From the NCBI RefSeq assembly GCF_013179575.1, contig NZ_JABMCQ010000014.1, positions 1-43,320 of the forward strand: 43,320 nt of DNA. Direction: 5' to 3'. Source of the DNA: Sphingobacterium shayense. Its GTDB lineage: Bacteria; Bacteroidota; Bacteroidia; Sphingobacteriales; Sphingobacteriaceae. The position numbers were made by a program, and so were the translations under genes. Positions 17,504 to 26,342 of this stretch are shown piece after piece. The notes under the pieces were generated by a model, which had not been told where the DNA came from, did no database searches, and was given only the letters and a program-made list of their open reading frames with translations. Position 1 is the first letter of the stretch; each line of letters opens with the position of its first letter.

Positions 17504-18558
17504 CTTTTATTTCTATAATAGCGTTGTAACAGGTCGTTACCAACTTTAGTAGTAATAGAATCAGTCGTAGGCAACAAAGGTGATTTCCTCCCTACACCCC
17601 ACCTCAAAGGTGACACGAAAACACGCGCTTCGTCCCAAATATCTGCATCGATAAATGACTGCAATGTTTGAATACCTCCTTCTATTATTATCGATTGAAT
17701 ATCCATAAGATATAACTGATACAAAATAGTCTGTGGAAGATAGAAATCAAAATTTTCTAGGGCGATCAATTTTCTGTTACCCCCCCAATCGGATCGAAGC
17801 GAATTAAATACGATTGTTTCGGCCAAACCTGTAAATACCGCAGCGGCCTCTGGCACTTTCAGCTCTTTGTCGATCAAAATTCGTTTAGGGTTCTTACCTT
17901 TCCACGCACGCGTGGTGAGCGAAGGATTATCTATAAGCGCTGTCGAGGTTCCAATTAGTATACTATCTTCTTCCGCTCTCCATTTATGTGCAAGCTGCTT
18001 GCTAGCCGAATTACTTATCCAGCGTTGGATATCATCCAGGGGAGCAAAATATCCATCGCGTGTTTCCGCCCATTTTAATATTACGTACGGACGTTGTTGT
18101 TCAAGTCGAGTGAAAAATCTTCTGTTGACAAACTGACTTTTCTTCTCCAATACTCCAACTTGTGTTTCAATTCCCCCCAAACGGAGCTTTTCAACCCCTC
18201 TGCCATTTACCTTCACGAACGGATCTAAACAACCGATGACAACTTTCTTAAAGCCGCATTCAACTAACTTGTCCGCACACGGAGGAGTTTTCCCTTGGTG
18301 TGCACACGGTTCCAAACTTACATAGATCGTTGAAGATTTAAATAGTAACCTTGCCTCAGTGTCTCCGAATTTCCTTAAAGTCTCTTCTATTGCATTTATT
18401 TCGGCATGTGGCCCACCGAATGGAGAGGTATATCCTTCACCAATAACACGACCATCGCAAACTATGACAGCTCCGACCATAGGATTAGGGCTGACAGATC
18501 CCGCTCCCAGAACCGCTAAATCAAGACATCGCTGCATATATTTCTCATCATAGTTCAT
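17500..18558 (-). CDS. ribD: bifunctional riboflavin biosynthesis deaminase/reductase
   Basis: 352 aa. The N-terminal deaminase domain has the zinc site HAEINAIEE (about 70-78) and PCAHQGKTPPC (about 104-114), plus SPNPMVGAVIV. The C-terminal reductase domain includes ILKWAETRDGYFAP and IIIEGGIQTLQSFI. It carries out the second and third steps of riboflavin synthesis from GTP. Divergent from prmC. A TAGCTTTG -7 box ends only 4 bases before its ATG, so the message is probably leaderless or nearly so. Confidence 0.96.
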   Translation of the reverse strand: MNYDEKYMQRCLDLAVLGAGSVSPNPMVGAVIVCDGRVIGEGYTSPFGGPHAEINAIEETLRKFGDTEARLLFKSSTIYVSLEPCAHQGKTPPCADKLVECGFKKVVIGCLDPFVKVNGRGVEKLRLGGIETQVGVLEKKSQFVNRRFFTRLEQQRPYVILKWAETRDGYFAPLDDIQRWISNSASKQLAHKWRAEEDSILIGTSTALIDNPSLTTRAWKGKNPKRILIDKELKVPEAAAVFTGLAETIVFNSLRSDWGGNRKLIALENFDFYLPQTILYQLYLMDIQSIIIEGGIQTLQSFIDADIWDEARVFVSPLRWGVGRKSPLLPTTDSITTKVGNDLLQRYYRNKS

Positions 18559-18562
18559 GCTA

Positions 18563-18570
18563 CAAAGCTA
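18563..18570 (-). promoter_or_regulatory. ribD core promoter (-7 box)
   Basis: Minus-strand TAGCTTTG, an exact TAnnTTTG match, with TTTC about 20 bases upstream as a weak -33 element. It is followed by TAGC and then the ribD ATG. Confidence 0.6.
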
Positions 18571-18609
18571 CTACTTAATTGAATAATTTAGAAAGTGTTT
18601 AACCTTTTG

Positions 18610-18617
18610 TAAGTTTG
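18610..18617 (+). promoter_or_regulatory. prmC core promoter (-7 box)
   Basis: TAAGTTTG, an exact TAnnTTTG match, with TTTA 19 bases upstream (18587-18590). It is followed by TAGC and then the prmC ATG at 18622. Confidence 0.6.
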
Positions 18618-18621
18618 TAGC

Positions 18622-19491
18622 ATGGAAAACCTTAAGGGAGTAAGCAAGTTATTTGAACAAAGTCTTAATCATTTGTATGAGCAAGACGAAATTCTTCATC
18701 TTTGCCGAATGACATACTGTTCTATCACAGGTCGGCCCGCTGTACGGTATGCTCTGGAAAAAAATAACAATTTAACCACCGCGGAATATGAACAGTATAT
18801 TAACGTCCTTAATCAACTTAAGACCGGACGTCCCATCCAATATATCCTCGGTAAAGCTGATTTTTATGGAAACACGTTCTTGGTGAATGAGTATACACTA
18901 ATTCCAAGACCTGAAACCGAGGAATTAGTAGACTGGATCGTAAGAGATCTTGAGTCCTCGCGCACAGAAAGTTTAACCATTCTAGATATTGGAACCGGAA
19001 GTGGATGCATAGCAATTTCCTTGCAAAAAAGGTTCCCTCGAAGTCGTATCCTCGCACTGGATGTATCTGCGGAAGCCATAAAAATAAGTCGCCAGAACGC
19101 AAAAGAACTCGAATCAAACATAGAAATTATCGAAACGGATATATTAGAATGGGACACGGTACTCGCAAACAAAATGAACTTAGATATTATAGTTAGTAAC
19201 CCTCCATACATTACACCAAGCGAGCAAGCAGAAATGCATAATAATGTGCTACTATTTGAACCTCATTCTGCGTTATTTGTAGAAGAACACAACCCGTTAG
19301 TTTTTTATAGTACGATAGCTGATTTTGGGAATTGCCACCTCAACCCCAATGGTCTTTTATATTTTGAAATCAATCAGCACTTAGGTGCAGATACATGTGA
19401 TTTATTAAGGAAGAAAGGGTATAAAAATATTGAAATTCGTAAGGACATAAATCATGTAGACAGAATGATCAAGGCTCAACTTTCTCCGTAA
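18622..19491 (+). CDS. prmC: peptide chain release factor N5-glutamine methyltransferase
   Basis: SAM-dependent methyltransferase that methylates the GGQ glutamine of release factors RF1/RF2. 289 aa, normal length. Visible are the substrate-side GRPIQYILGKADFYG and IPRPETEELVDW, the SAM-binding DIGTGSGCIAISL (about 120-132) and the catalytic NPPYI (about 193-197). Divergent from ribD. The ATG at 18622 sits 5 bases after a consensus -7 box, which suggests a leaderless transcript. Confidence 0.96.
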   Translation: MENLKGVSKLFEQSLNHLYEQDEILHLCRMTYCSITGRPAVRYALEKNNNLTTAEYEQYINVLNQLKTGRPIQYILGKADFYGNTFLVNEYTLIPRPETEELVDWIVRDLESSRTESLTILDIGTGSGCIAISLQKRFPRSRILALDVSAEAIKISRQNAKELESNIEIIETDILEWDTVLANKMNLDIIVSNPPYITPSEQAEMHNNVLLFEPHSALFVEEHNPLVFYSTIADFGNCHLNPNGLLYFEINQHLGADTCDLLRKKGYKNIEIRKDINHVDRMIKAQLSP

Positions 19492-19553
19492 CGATTTTTT
19501 TTAACTGAAAAACAACCGTTTAAAGGACAACTAAGAAAAAATAGACCATTCTG

Positions 19554-19585
19554 TTTGGCACAAATCAACATTTTTTCTACCTTTG
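19554..19585 (+). promoter_or_regulatory. tRNA-Lys promoter
   Basis: TTTG (19554-19557), 20 bases, then TACCTTTG (19578-19585): a full Bacteroidota housekeeping promoter about 50 bases before the tRNA. Confidence 0.8.
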
Positions 19586-19635
19586 CATCACTCCAAACAA
19601 CGAAAGAGTAATGATTTAGAAGAATGGGGTATAAT

Positions 19636-19708
19636 GATTCTGTAGCTCAGCTGGTAGAGCAATACACTTTTAATGTATGGGTCCTGGGTTCGAATCCCAG
19701 CGGGATCA
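19636..19708 (+). tRNA. tRNA-Lys (anticodon TTT)
   Basis: A 73-nt cloverleaf. The acceptor stem GATTCTG pairs with CGGGATC through two G-U pairs. The D arm is GCTC...GAGC, the anticodon stem ATACA/TGTAT holds loop CTTTTAA, and the T arm is CTGGGTTCGAATCCCAG. The discriminator base is A; CCA is not encoded (ACA follows). Confidence 0.96.
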
Positions 19709-19716
19709 CAAAAAAA

Positions 19717-19743
19717 GCCACTCTATTTTAGAGTGGCTTTTTT
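19717..19743 (+). terminator. intrinsic terminator after tRNA-Lys
   Basis: Perfect 8-bp stem GCCACTCT/AGAGTGGC (19717-19724 with 19730-19737) followed by six T; A-run on the other side, so it may also work in reverse. Confidence 0.9.
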
Positions 19744-19806
19744 AATTTAACGGTGTCGGTTTGATTAGATTATGGAATATGGATCATAACGAATTCTTTA
19801 ATCCTT

Positions 19807-20352
19807 CTATTGTACGACTGATATTTCTACCCGCCGATTTTGTTCTCTCCCGCTTTCTGTATCGTTAGATGCAACTTGCTTGGAAGCACCAAACCCTCTG
19901 GCACTAAGACTTTCGGATGGCACTCCGGCATTGACGATATAGAGCATGACCGCATTGGCTCTATCTTCGGATAGCGATTGGTTATATTCGGCCGTACCCT
20001 CGACGGACGAATGACCATCGATGATAAAATTGGCCGACGTATCTTTCAGCATTTCTCGGACGATATTGTCCAACACAGTGTAGGACTCAGTTTTGAGTAC
20101 ACTAGAATTAAATTCAAACAGGACGTTCTTGAAATTGAAATTCGGTTTTTCGACCACCGGTTCAGGGTCTTTGCGAGGCTCTTCCTGAGCAATGACAGGC
20201 TCTTCCACCGTCTCTATAGGTTCTTCCCGTACGGGCGTCTGTTCAATCTGGCTACTTGGATTAATTGCGATTTTTTTAGACTTGCAAGCTGACAGGTTTA
20301 AGACCAATAGAGCGCAACTTGTTGCTAAAAGGCTTTTTATTATACGCTTCAT
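19807..20352 (-). CDS. OmpA-family peptidoglycan-associated lipoprotein
   Basis: 181 aa. Lipoprotein signal MKRIIKSLLATSCALLVLNL ends in the lipobox LSAC (Cys 23). A Pro/Glu-rich linker (about 35-75) leads to a C-terminal OmpA-like domain with FEFNSSVLKTES, IDGHSSVEGTAEYNQSLSEDRA and REQNRRVEI. These residues bind diaminopimelate in peptidoglycan. It is Pal-like in layout, without tol genes nearby. The start at 20352 is chosen because the signal peptide begins there; the frame upstream is not signal-like. Confidence 0.92.
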   Translation of the reverse strand: MKRIIKSLLATSCALLVLNLSACKSKKIAINPSSQIEQTPVREEPIETVEEPVIAQEEPRKDPEPVVEKPNFNFKNVLFEFNSSVLKTESYTVLDNIVREMLKDTSANFIIDGHSSVEGTAEYNQSLSEDRANAVMLYIVNAGVPSESLSARGFGASKQVASNDTESGREQNRRVEISVVQ

Positions 20353-20813
20353 AGTATGTTCTTTTATTAATGTGTATACCCCAAAGGTACCATATATTCT
20401 CTTATTCTCCCTAGCAAAACGTATGATTTTGGCCTGCGCCGTACCTTTCGTAGGCAAACTATTATTTTATTGCCTCGTCAATAAAATTGGCCTCCTCGGC
20501 TAACAATTCTTTTCTCATCCTTGGATTTAGTGAACGATATTTATATCTTTTTGATTGTTGGGCTATCTTTTAGCAGATTTATTGTGCGTAACTCAGCTAA
20601 AAAGCGGTTGGGATGAGATACCAATAGGTTCACCTTGAAATAAGTCTAAAAACGACACACGTGTCCGTTTTTTTACCCTAGTATTATGATATATAAGCGT
20701 TATCTCAAAATTTACTCGGATCAAGAACAAAAGTTGTTTTTAAGCAAATCTATGGGTATCAGTCGGAATTTTGATTGAGATTATAATTTCCGAAAGCCAA
20801 TCTCAAACTGTTT
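20353..20813. other. intergenic region with a bidirectional terminator-like hairpin
   Basis: About 460 bases without a convincing gene. At 20651-20669 AACGACAC pairs with GTGTCCGTT (one bulged C), flanked by an A-run on the left and seven T on the right (20668-20674). It reads as a terminator on either strand, though no annotated gene ends here. Confidence 0.4.
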
Positions 20814-21290
20814 TCAATTCTTTTTTTCAATCTTTGGTCCTAAAACGGTGATAAATTCACCCAAACCTAAAATCATTCGTTCTAGCTCAAAATTCAATTG
20901 CACGCAAATTCGAAAAGTCGTTCCGCTTTGGTCTTCATCAACAACTACTTGGGAATGATGAAAAGGCTTTGTTATGACATAGGGCGCATGAGCTTTTACC
21001 ACTTTAAAAAACACATTTTGGCAGCGTTGGCGTTCAGAAATAGTCACGCCAATTACTTCGCTGAAATAGTCATCCGCATTCACATTTTTATCTTGATAGT
21101 CTGTTTTTTCATCCGTTTCTATTCCAATAATTCGATCCAATGCAAGATTAATCACTTTATGTTTGTGCCAACAAATCAGAAACCAACGGTTATTATACTC
21201 CTTTAATAATTGAGGATGCACAACATAATAATTGCTCTCCAACGCCTTGAAACTTTCAGCTCCTTCGACAGCCACGTATACCGACAACAA
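20814..21290 (-). pseudogene. WYL-domain regulator, C-terminal fragment
   Basis: 158 residues matching only the end of a WYL-type transcriptional regulator: YYVVHPQLLKEYNNRWFLICW (WYL core), INLALDRIIGIE, FKVVKAHAPYVITKPFHHSQ and FELERMILGLGEFITVLGP. Full-length relatives are about 300-330 aa with an N-terminal helix-turn-helix. Here only about 170 bases separate the fragment from the VOC gene, and no HTH can be read there in any frame I followed. The fragment would have to start at TTG. I infer a truncated remnant. WYL proteins sense ligands or nucleic acids to control transcription. Confidence 0.7.
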
Positions 21291-21462
21291 AAATAATTTC
21301 TTTATCGAAGTGTGAGTTAAATTTTTGCACCAGCAAGAAGCCGTTTCTGGTGTTATCTTTAAAGCACAGCCATTTGCCCCCTCTTTTCCGATAGATCTTC
21401 TATTCCCTTCCGAAAACTCCAGCCTGTCTGAACCGCTAGAACACTATCCAGAAACAACGTGG

Positions 21463-21867
21463 CTAAATCCCTATTACCCACCTTACGTCAAATGCATCGA
21501 CTATCTCAACTAATTTTTGATCATTCCCTATTTTTTCAAAAACTTCGCTTTTGCCAAGAATTAGTTTGTTAATTAGCGCCTCTCGATCACACATATTTGT
21601 ACACTGCAAAAAAATGGACATATTATTCCCTAGTTGCCTTCCTTCATCGTGAACTAGATCTGACCCATAAATAATTATGCTATCGGAAACTAGTGACCCA
21701 CTAACGACAGGTGTCTCTGGATAATCTTTTAGTTCGTTTTCAAAAGTCTGGAATTTCAAGGTGCCACCAAAACAGCTTTGATAATATGTAAGTGCTCTCC
21801 TACAGTTCCCAGGAAACGTAATAAGAATCGCACTTGCATATTTATTTCGTTTAGGGTCATCATTCAT
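21463..21867 (-). CDS. VOC-superfamily (PhnB-like) protein
   Basis: 134 aa. The glyoxalase/bleomycin-resistance fold is suggested by LITFPGNCRRALTYYQSCFGGTLKF at the N-terminus and VEIVDAFDVRWVIGI at the C-terminus, which matches PhnB-like proteins (usual ending DAFGVRWMI). PhnB-like VOC members rarely have a proven reaction. Eleven bases separate it from the upstream SRPBCC gene, so the two are co-transcribed. Confidence 0.85.
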   Translation of the reverse strand: MNDDPKRNKYASAILITFPGNCRRALTYYQSCFGGTLKFQTFENELKDYPETPVVSGSLVSDSIIIYGSDLVHDEGRQLGNNMSIFLQCTNMCDREALINKLILGKSEVFEKIGNDQKLVEIVDAFDVRWVIGI

Positions 21868-21878
21868 AACGAATAGGT

Positions 21879-22328
21879 TTAGGCATCAGGAATTTCTGAT
21901 TCAACTAGTTTTATAAGTTTCTCCAGTGATTCTTGCCAACCCAAATAACACATTTCCGGGGGAATCGCCGAAGGAATACCCTCCTGCAGCACTTTAAATT
22001 CCGTGCCACATGAAACTGCATTCAACCATATTGTTGTCGTTATTTCCCCTGGAAGATTCGGATCATCAAACGTGTCGTTGTATTTGATCAATTTATTAGT
22101 TTCTATATCCAAGTATGATCCACCAAAAGAATGCGCAGTTCCAGTGCTAAAGTTGATAAATGTCATGTGGAATTTTCCTCCTATTTTAAAATCCAATTCT
22201 TGGACTGTACATATAAATCCATAAGGAGGCAACCACGTTGAGTGAGCTATTGGATCTACGAACGCACGAAATATTTTTTCTGGGCTTGCCTTGATAACCC
22301 GATGTAACGAAACAGTTTGATTTTCCAT
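21879..22328 (-). CDS. SRPBCC (AHSA1-type) protein
   Basis: 149 aa START/AHSA1-like fold. VSLHRVIKASPEKIFRAFVDP begins the first helix-grip strand, LDFKIGGKFHMTFIN follows, and GWQESLEKLIKLVESE is the typical C-terminal helix. These proteins bind small hydrophobic ligands in a cavity; the ligand is unknown. Part of a minus-strand set with a DoxX-like gene and a second SRPBCC gene. Confidence 0.88.
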   Translation of the reverse strand: MENQTVSLHRVIKASPEKIFRAFVDPIAHSTWLPPYGFICTVQELDFKIGGKFHMTFINFSTGTAHSFGGSYLDIETNKLIKYNDTFDDPNLPGEITTTIWLNAVSCGTEFKVLQEGIPSAIPPEMCYLGWQESLEKLIKLVESEIPDA

Positions 22329-22373
22329 TTTTTTTAAATTTAATGATCGATTATTAATCTCTTCGTATCTTCT

Positions 22374-22751
22374 TTAATTTCTGTTTTTCAGAATTTTGCG
22401 GCTATAAATATAAGAAATCGCTAAAATTGCCAACACCACTAAAGGCAAAAACATATACCAAAAGTTTTGATCGACGCACGCATGACTAATGAACGCAAAA
22501 ATCAAATTATAAGTAAGTCCAGCATATGCCCATTCCCTTAATTTTTCTGGCGTTTTAGGGAAAGCTATAGCGATCACACCAAGCGCCTTGGAAATAATAA
22601 GCGCATAGGCAAAGTAATCAGGATAGCCCAACGGCCGTGTACCAACGGTGGCCTGCTCTGGTGCAAAAAGAAGAGTGCTGAGTGGCATGATACCTTCCCA
22701 TAGGATGATTATCGTTGTCGCAACCCAAAAGATAGTTTTGCTCTTTTTCAT
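22374..22751 (-). CDS. DoxX-like small membrane protein
   Basis: 125 aa from the ATG at 22751 (MKKSKTIFWVATTII); an ATG at 22787 would overlap the preceding gene by 20 bases and adds a less typical N-terminus. Four hydrophobic segments, with GYPDYFAYALIISKALGVIAI and REWAYAGLTYNLIFAFISH, match DoxX-like proteins. The role is unclear; relatives accompany redox and stress genes. Lies between two SRPBCC genes on the same strand. Confidence 0.82.
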   Translation of the reverse strand: MKKSKTIFWVATTIIILWEGIMPLSTLLFAPEQATVGTRPLGYPDYFAYALIISKALGVIAIAFPKTPEKLREWAYAGLTYNLIFAFISHACVDQNFWYMFLPLVVLAILAISYIYSRKILKNRN

Positions 22752-22767
22752 AAGATTAAATAGTAGG

Positions 22768-23193
22768 TTATAAATCGGTTGATTCAACGTATTTTATAAA
22801 GTTCTGCAAAATAGCCTGCCATCCCTGTTTTTGAAACTCGGGATCATTTTCTGTCTCGGCATCGAAAGTAGTTGTTATAAGAGCCTTACCATTTTCTGAT
22901 GTAAATAACGTAGTGACCGTTCTTCCATCAGACATTGTGTATGTAATCTCTTTATATAGCTCTACCCTATCATAGATCCCTTCAAAGTCAAAACCAAAGC
23001 TTCCATCTTTTGCTTCCATTCGATTCTTAAACTTCCCGCCAACTCTCAAGTCGTTTTCGCTGCTTGTCGTGTGCCAGTCAGGCGCGGGAGTGTTCCACTT
23101 CATGATGTCGCTTGGGGTATTCCATACTTTCCAAACGTTTACTAAGGATGCATTTGCTACTCCTTCAACTGTAATTCTTGTTACTTGTTCCAT
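22768..23193 (-). CDS. SRPBCC (AHSA1-type) protein
   Basis: 141 aa. Shows VEGVANASLVNVWKVWNTPSDIMKWN, RVGGKFKNRMEAKDGSFGFDFEGIY and the closing QGWQAILQNFIKYVES, the standard AHSA1-like pattern. First gene of the minus-strand cluster, divergent from the GlxA-type regulator, which is therefore its likely controller. A TAACTTTG -7-like box (minus, 23228-23235) lies 34 bases upstream of its start. Confidence 0.9.
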   Translation of the reverse strand: MEQVTRITVEGVANASLVNVWKVWNTPSDIMKWNTPAPDWHTTSSENDLRVGGKFKNRMEAKDGSFGFDFEGIYDRVELYKEITYTMSDGRTVTTLFTSENGKALITTTFDAETENDPEFQKQGWQAILQNFIKYVESTDL

Positions 23194-23334
23194 GTGATAT
23201 AATTTTAGTTTATTAATTATTATAATTCAAAGTTAAGACTGTATATAAAAACATGGCTGTTGTGAAAACGACAAACATAGGGGTGGATTATGACAAAACT
23301 ATTTTTTACCTTGTGATCTAATATTTTCGTGACT

Positions 23335-24312
23335 ATGCAGATTTCTGTTTTTGTACCTGAGTATGGGGTAATTGAAGCGGTTACACCACCCTTCAGGACC
23401 TTCCATACGGCAAACGAGTTTCTAACCACATTTGGTAAAAAACCAATTTTTAAAGTCGAATATGTTGGCTTACAAGAATATGTACCCGCTAATAACGGTG
23501 AATATGTTATAAAGACAGATCGACTGCTCAAAGATGTGACTACGACGGACTTACTAATCATACCTCCCGCTTTTGGTGATACCTCTAAAGGTATTCGGGC
23601 AAATATTGCAGCGATCCCCTATTTTAAGAAATTATACGAACAAGGCTCTAGCCTTGCTAGTTTGTGTATTGGAGCTTTCCTTCTAGCGGAAACAGGGCTG
23701 TTAAACGGGAGAAAATGCTCGACACACTGGGCTCATATTAACGAATTTAGAGAAAGATACCCAGAGGTGGAAGTAGAAGATGGGGCAATCATAACTGAGC
23801 ACGATAATATTTACAGCAGTGGTGGCGCGAGTAGTTTATGGAATTTAATTCTGTACCTCGTTGAAAAATTCGCAGATAGAGAAACAGCGATCATGATTTC
23901 AAAATATTTTGCGTTAGACATTGGAAGAGATAGTCAATCTCAATTTGCAATATTCAAGGGGCAACGGAACCATGGACACGAAGATATTACGAAAGTACAG
24001 GACTATATCGAAAAACACTACTGTAGTAAGATATCAATAGACATGTTGGCAAAATTGATTAATACAGGCCGCAGAACTTTTGAACGAAAATTTAAAGAGG
24101 CCACCAACAATACACCTATAGAGTATATACAAAGAGTTCGAATAGAAGCCGCCAAAATTTTCTTCGAAGCATCCCGAAGGAACGTATCTGAGATCATGTT
24201 CGATGTGGGCTATACAGATACGAAAGCTTTTCGAGATACCTTTAAAAAGGTTACAGGCCTTACGCCAATAGAGTATAGAAATAAGTTTGCAAAGGTCGCA
24301 AATGAGGTATAA
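23335..24312 (+). CDS. GlxA-family transcriptional regulator (DJ-1/PfpI + AraC HTH)
   Basis: 325 aa from the ATG at 23335. The N-terminal DJ-1/PfpI-like domain (about 1-180) has the nucleophile-elbow Cys 111 in SLCIGAFLLAETGLL and the GGASSLWNL element. The C-terminal AraC-type double helix-turn-helix (about 220-322) includes ISIDMLAKLINTGRRTFERKF and GLTPIEYRNKF. It is predicted to activate the divergent VOC/SRPBCC/DoxX cluster, as members commonly control neighbours; that is inference. Confidence 0.93.
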   Translation: MQISVFVPEYGVIEAVTPPFRTFHTANEFLTTFGKKPIFKVEYVGLQEYVPANNGEYVIKTDRLLKDVTTTDLLIIPPAFGDTSKGIRANIAAIPYFKKLYEQGSSLASLCIGAFLLAETGLLNGRKCSTHWAHINEFRERYPEVEVEDGAIITEHDNIYSSGGASSLWNLILYLVEKFADRETAIMISKYFALDIGRDSQSQFAIFKGQRNHGHEDITKVQDYIEKHYCSKISIDMLAKLINTGRRTFERKFKEATNNTPIEYIQRVRIEAAKIFFEASRRNVSEIMFDVGYTDTKAFRDTFKKVTGLTPIEYRNKFAKVANEV

Positions 24313-24423
24313 CGACTTTTAGACGATTTATCTGTACTGACATTAGGCGCAGATGTAGTGTCTTAAAACATCACAACGCAGGCATTTAAGCTTACGTTGA
24401 AAATATTTTCAAATGCTTAATAA

Positions 24424-24783
24424 CTATCTCAAAATTTTTTCCATCTTTTTCCCTTTAGCTAATTCATCTACCAATTTATCTAAGTACCGGACCTGCTTTG
24501 TTAATGGGGCTTCGATGTCTTCTATTCGATAGCCACAAATAACACCCGTTATAAGGTGTGCGTGGGGATTAAGTTTCGCTTCTTTAAAAAAGGCTTCGAA
24601 TGTTGATTTTTTTTCAATGAGTTCCTCTAACTTTTTCCTATCGAAACCGGTCAACCATTCTATTACTTCGTTTAATTCCTCTATTGTTCTGCCTTTGCTT
24701 TCCACTTTGGTAACATAATGAGGGTACACCGATGCGAATATCATTTTCGCAATCCGTTGATCGTTTTGAGTACTCGTTTTCAT
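24424..24783 (-). CDS. DUF2200 family protein
   Basis: 119 aa. The full-length pattern [28 protein letters not shown] and [22 protein letters not shown], with the closing [19 protein letters not shown], matches the DUF2200 family, which has no established function. It is soluble and highly charged, apparently monocistronic, and converges with the glxA-like gene. Confidence 0.88.
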   Translation of the reverse strand: MKTSTQNDQRIAKMIFASVYPHYVTKVESKGRTIEELNEVIEWLTGFDRKKLEELIEKKSTFEAFFKEAKLNPHAHLITGVICGYRIEDIEAPLTKQVRYLDKLVDELAKGKKMEKILR

Positions 24784-25248
24784 GTCGTATGTTTTTGCTG
24801 GTTTACGAATTTACAAAAAGCTTAAATAATAAAACAATTTCCAATGCAGATCGCAAAGAACCCTAAGAGAAATCTCAGCGTAAAGCGCTATTTTTAACTC
24901 AAATCTTTAGTCGCTGGTTTAGTCGACAAAAAATTAGAAACTTTTGACCAAAAAATCTGTCATCGAATAACTATATTTAGTAGATTGTTCGTTCAATAGG
25001 AGACGTTCCGAACAGATAGTATCCGCGGAGATTGCTATGAACCCTGTGCGAAAAAGAAATTAATATGGCTGGCTTAAAAAGTGTATCGCCATATTATAAC
25101 GATAAGGGTTTCTAAATTTATCGAATCATCGACAATAGTTATTAATGATGACAATTTTCGCTGCATCGTCTAACTAAATCCGGGCTATTTCTTACAGCGG
25201 AGAAAGTAGATTAAATTATAGAAGCGAAGACACTAAATAATACATAAA
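24784..25248. other. intergenic region upstream of the aldo/keto reductases
   Basis: About 465 bases. No gene, tRNA or strong hairpin seen; should hold the promoters of DUF2200 (minus) and the first aldo/keto reductase (plus), but I find no clear TTTG-TAnnTTTG pair. Confidence 0.3.
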
Positions 25249-26238
25249 ATGAAATATATAAAATTAGGGAATAGCGATTTAGAGGTGTCAACAATTACCT
25301 TTGGCGCCTGGGCGGCAGGAGGATGGATGTGGGGAAGTACCGACAGAGACGAGGCAGTAAGAGCTATAAAAGCCTCATACGACCTTGGTGTAACCTCGAT
25401 CGATACTGCACCAATATACGGACAAGGAACAAGCGAAGAAATTGTCGGGGAGGCTATAAAAGGAATTGAACGCGATAAAGTTCAAATTCTGACAAAGTTT
25501 GGTATGCGATGGGATATAACAAAAGGAAACCTTGCTATGCATACAAAGAATAATAGCGGAGAGGAAATCGACGTTTATAAATACGCTGGAAAAGAAAGTA
25601 TTATATATGAATGTGAACAAAGTTTAAAAAGATTGGGCACAGATTATATTGACCTATATCAGATCCATTGGCCTGATATTTCCACACCCATTGATGAAAC
25701 ATTTGAAGGTGTCTCAGCGCTGATAAAACAGGGAAAAATTCGTTTTTCTGGGGTTTGCAATTATAACGTAGAGCAAATGGCTGAAGCCGAAAAGATCCTA
25801 CCATTAGTATCGAATCAAGTTCCCTTCAGTATGGTAAATCGCGGAATAGAAAACGAAATCATCCCGTACTGTATCGAACATCAAAAATCGATTTTGGCTT
25901 ACAGCCCATTAGAACGAGGTCTTTTGACGGGGAAAATCCACAACAATTATAAATTTCAGGAAGGCGATCACCGCGCTAATCATAAACATTTTCAACCCGA
26001 ATTTATTGAAAAGACAAATGCCTTATTGGAAAAAATTAAACCAATTGCAGAAGAGCATAATGCTACATTGGGCCAGTTGGTCTTACGCTGGACAGTCGAA
26101 AGATCAGGAATTACTATAGCTTTAGCCGGCGCTAGAAATGCAAAACAAGCCATTGAAAATGCAAAAGCTATTGCCATTAATTTATCAAAAAAAGAAATTG
26201 CCACAATTGATAGGTACGTCAACGCATTTAACCTATAG
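25249..26238 (+). CDS. aldo/keto reductase
   Basis: 329-aa TIM-barrel NADPH oxidoreductase. The catalytic tetrad is readable: D52 and Y57 in SIDTAPIYGQG, K83 in ILTKFG and H140 in LYQIHWPD. GITIALAGARNAKQAIENA near the C-terminus is the cofactor phosphate-binding region. A stretch after KFGMRWD (about 88-118) is a loop insertion typical of the YhdN/AKR11-like group. It precedes a second AKR by about 100 bases on the same strand. Substrate unknown. Confidence 0.93.
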   Translation: MKYIKLGNSDLEVSTITFGAWAAGGWMWGSTDRDEAVRAIKASYDLGVTSIDTAPIYGQGTSEEIVGEAIKGIERDKVQILTKFGMRWDITKGNLAMHTKNNSGEEIDVYKYAGKESIIYECEQSLKRLGTDYIDLYQIHWPDISTPIDETFEGVSALIKQGKIRFSGVCNYNVEQMAEAEKILPLVSNQVPFSMVNRGIENEIIPYCIEHQKSILAYSPLERGLLTGKIHNNYKFQEGDHRANHKHFQPEFIEKTNALLEKIKPIAEEHNATLGQLVLRWTVERSGITIALAGARNAKQAIENAKAIAINLSKKEIATIDRYVNAFNL

Positions 26239-26342
26239 TTGGGGCTTCAGCTACGAGGTCGCCAAGAGGTACCCGAAGAATACTATACTTAATTGATAAT
26301 GAAACTCGACGCCTTTAATACGGCGTTTTAAAAACACTTTGT

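Noticed and set aside
20610-20650. GATGAGATACC segment that recalls a TPP riboswitch core
   Set aside because: The second conserved TPP block and the pairing around it are missing, and no thiamine gene follows.
21300-21460. Continuation of the WYL protein upstream in frame
   Set aside because: The frame stays open for some distance but its residues do not resemble the WYL linker or HTH, so I treat the gene as truncated.
24398-24414. AT-rich palindrome TGAAAATATTTTCA
   Set aside because: Short and AT-only in the core, so expected by chance in this base composition; sits between convergent genes with no clear role.
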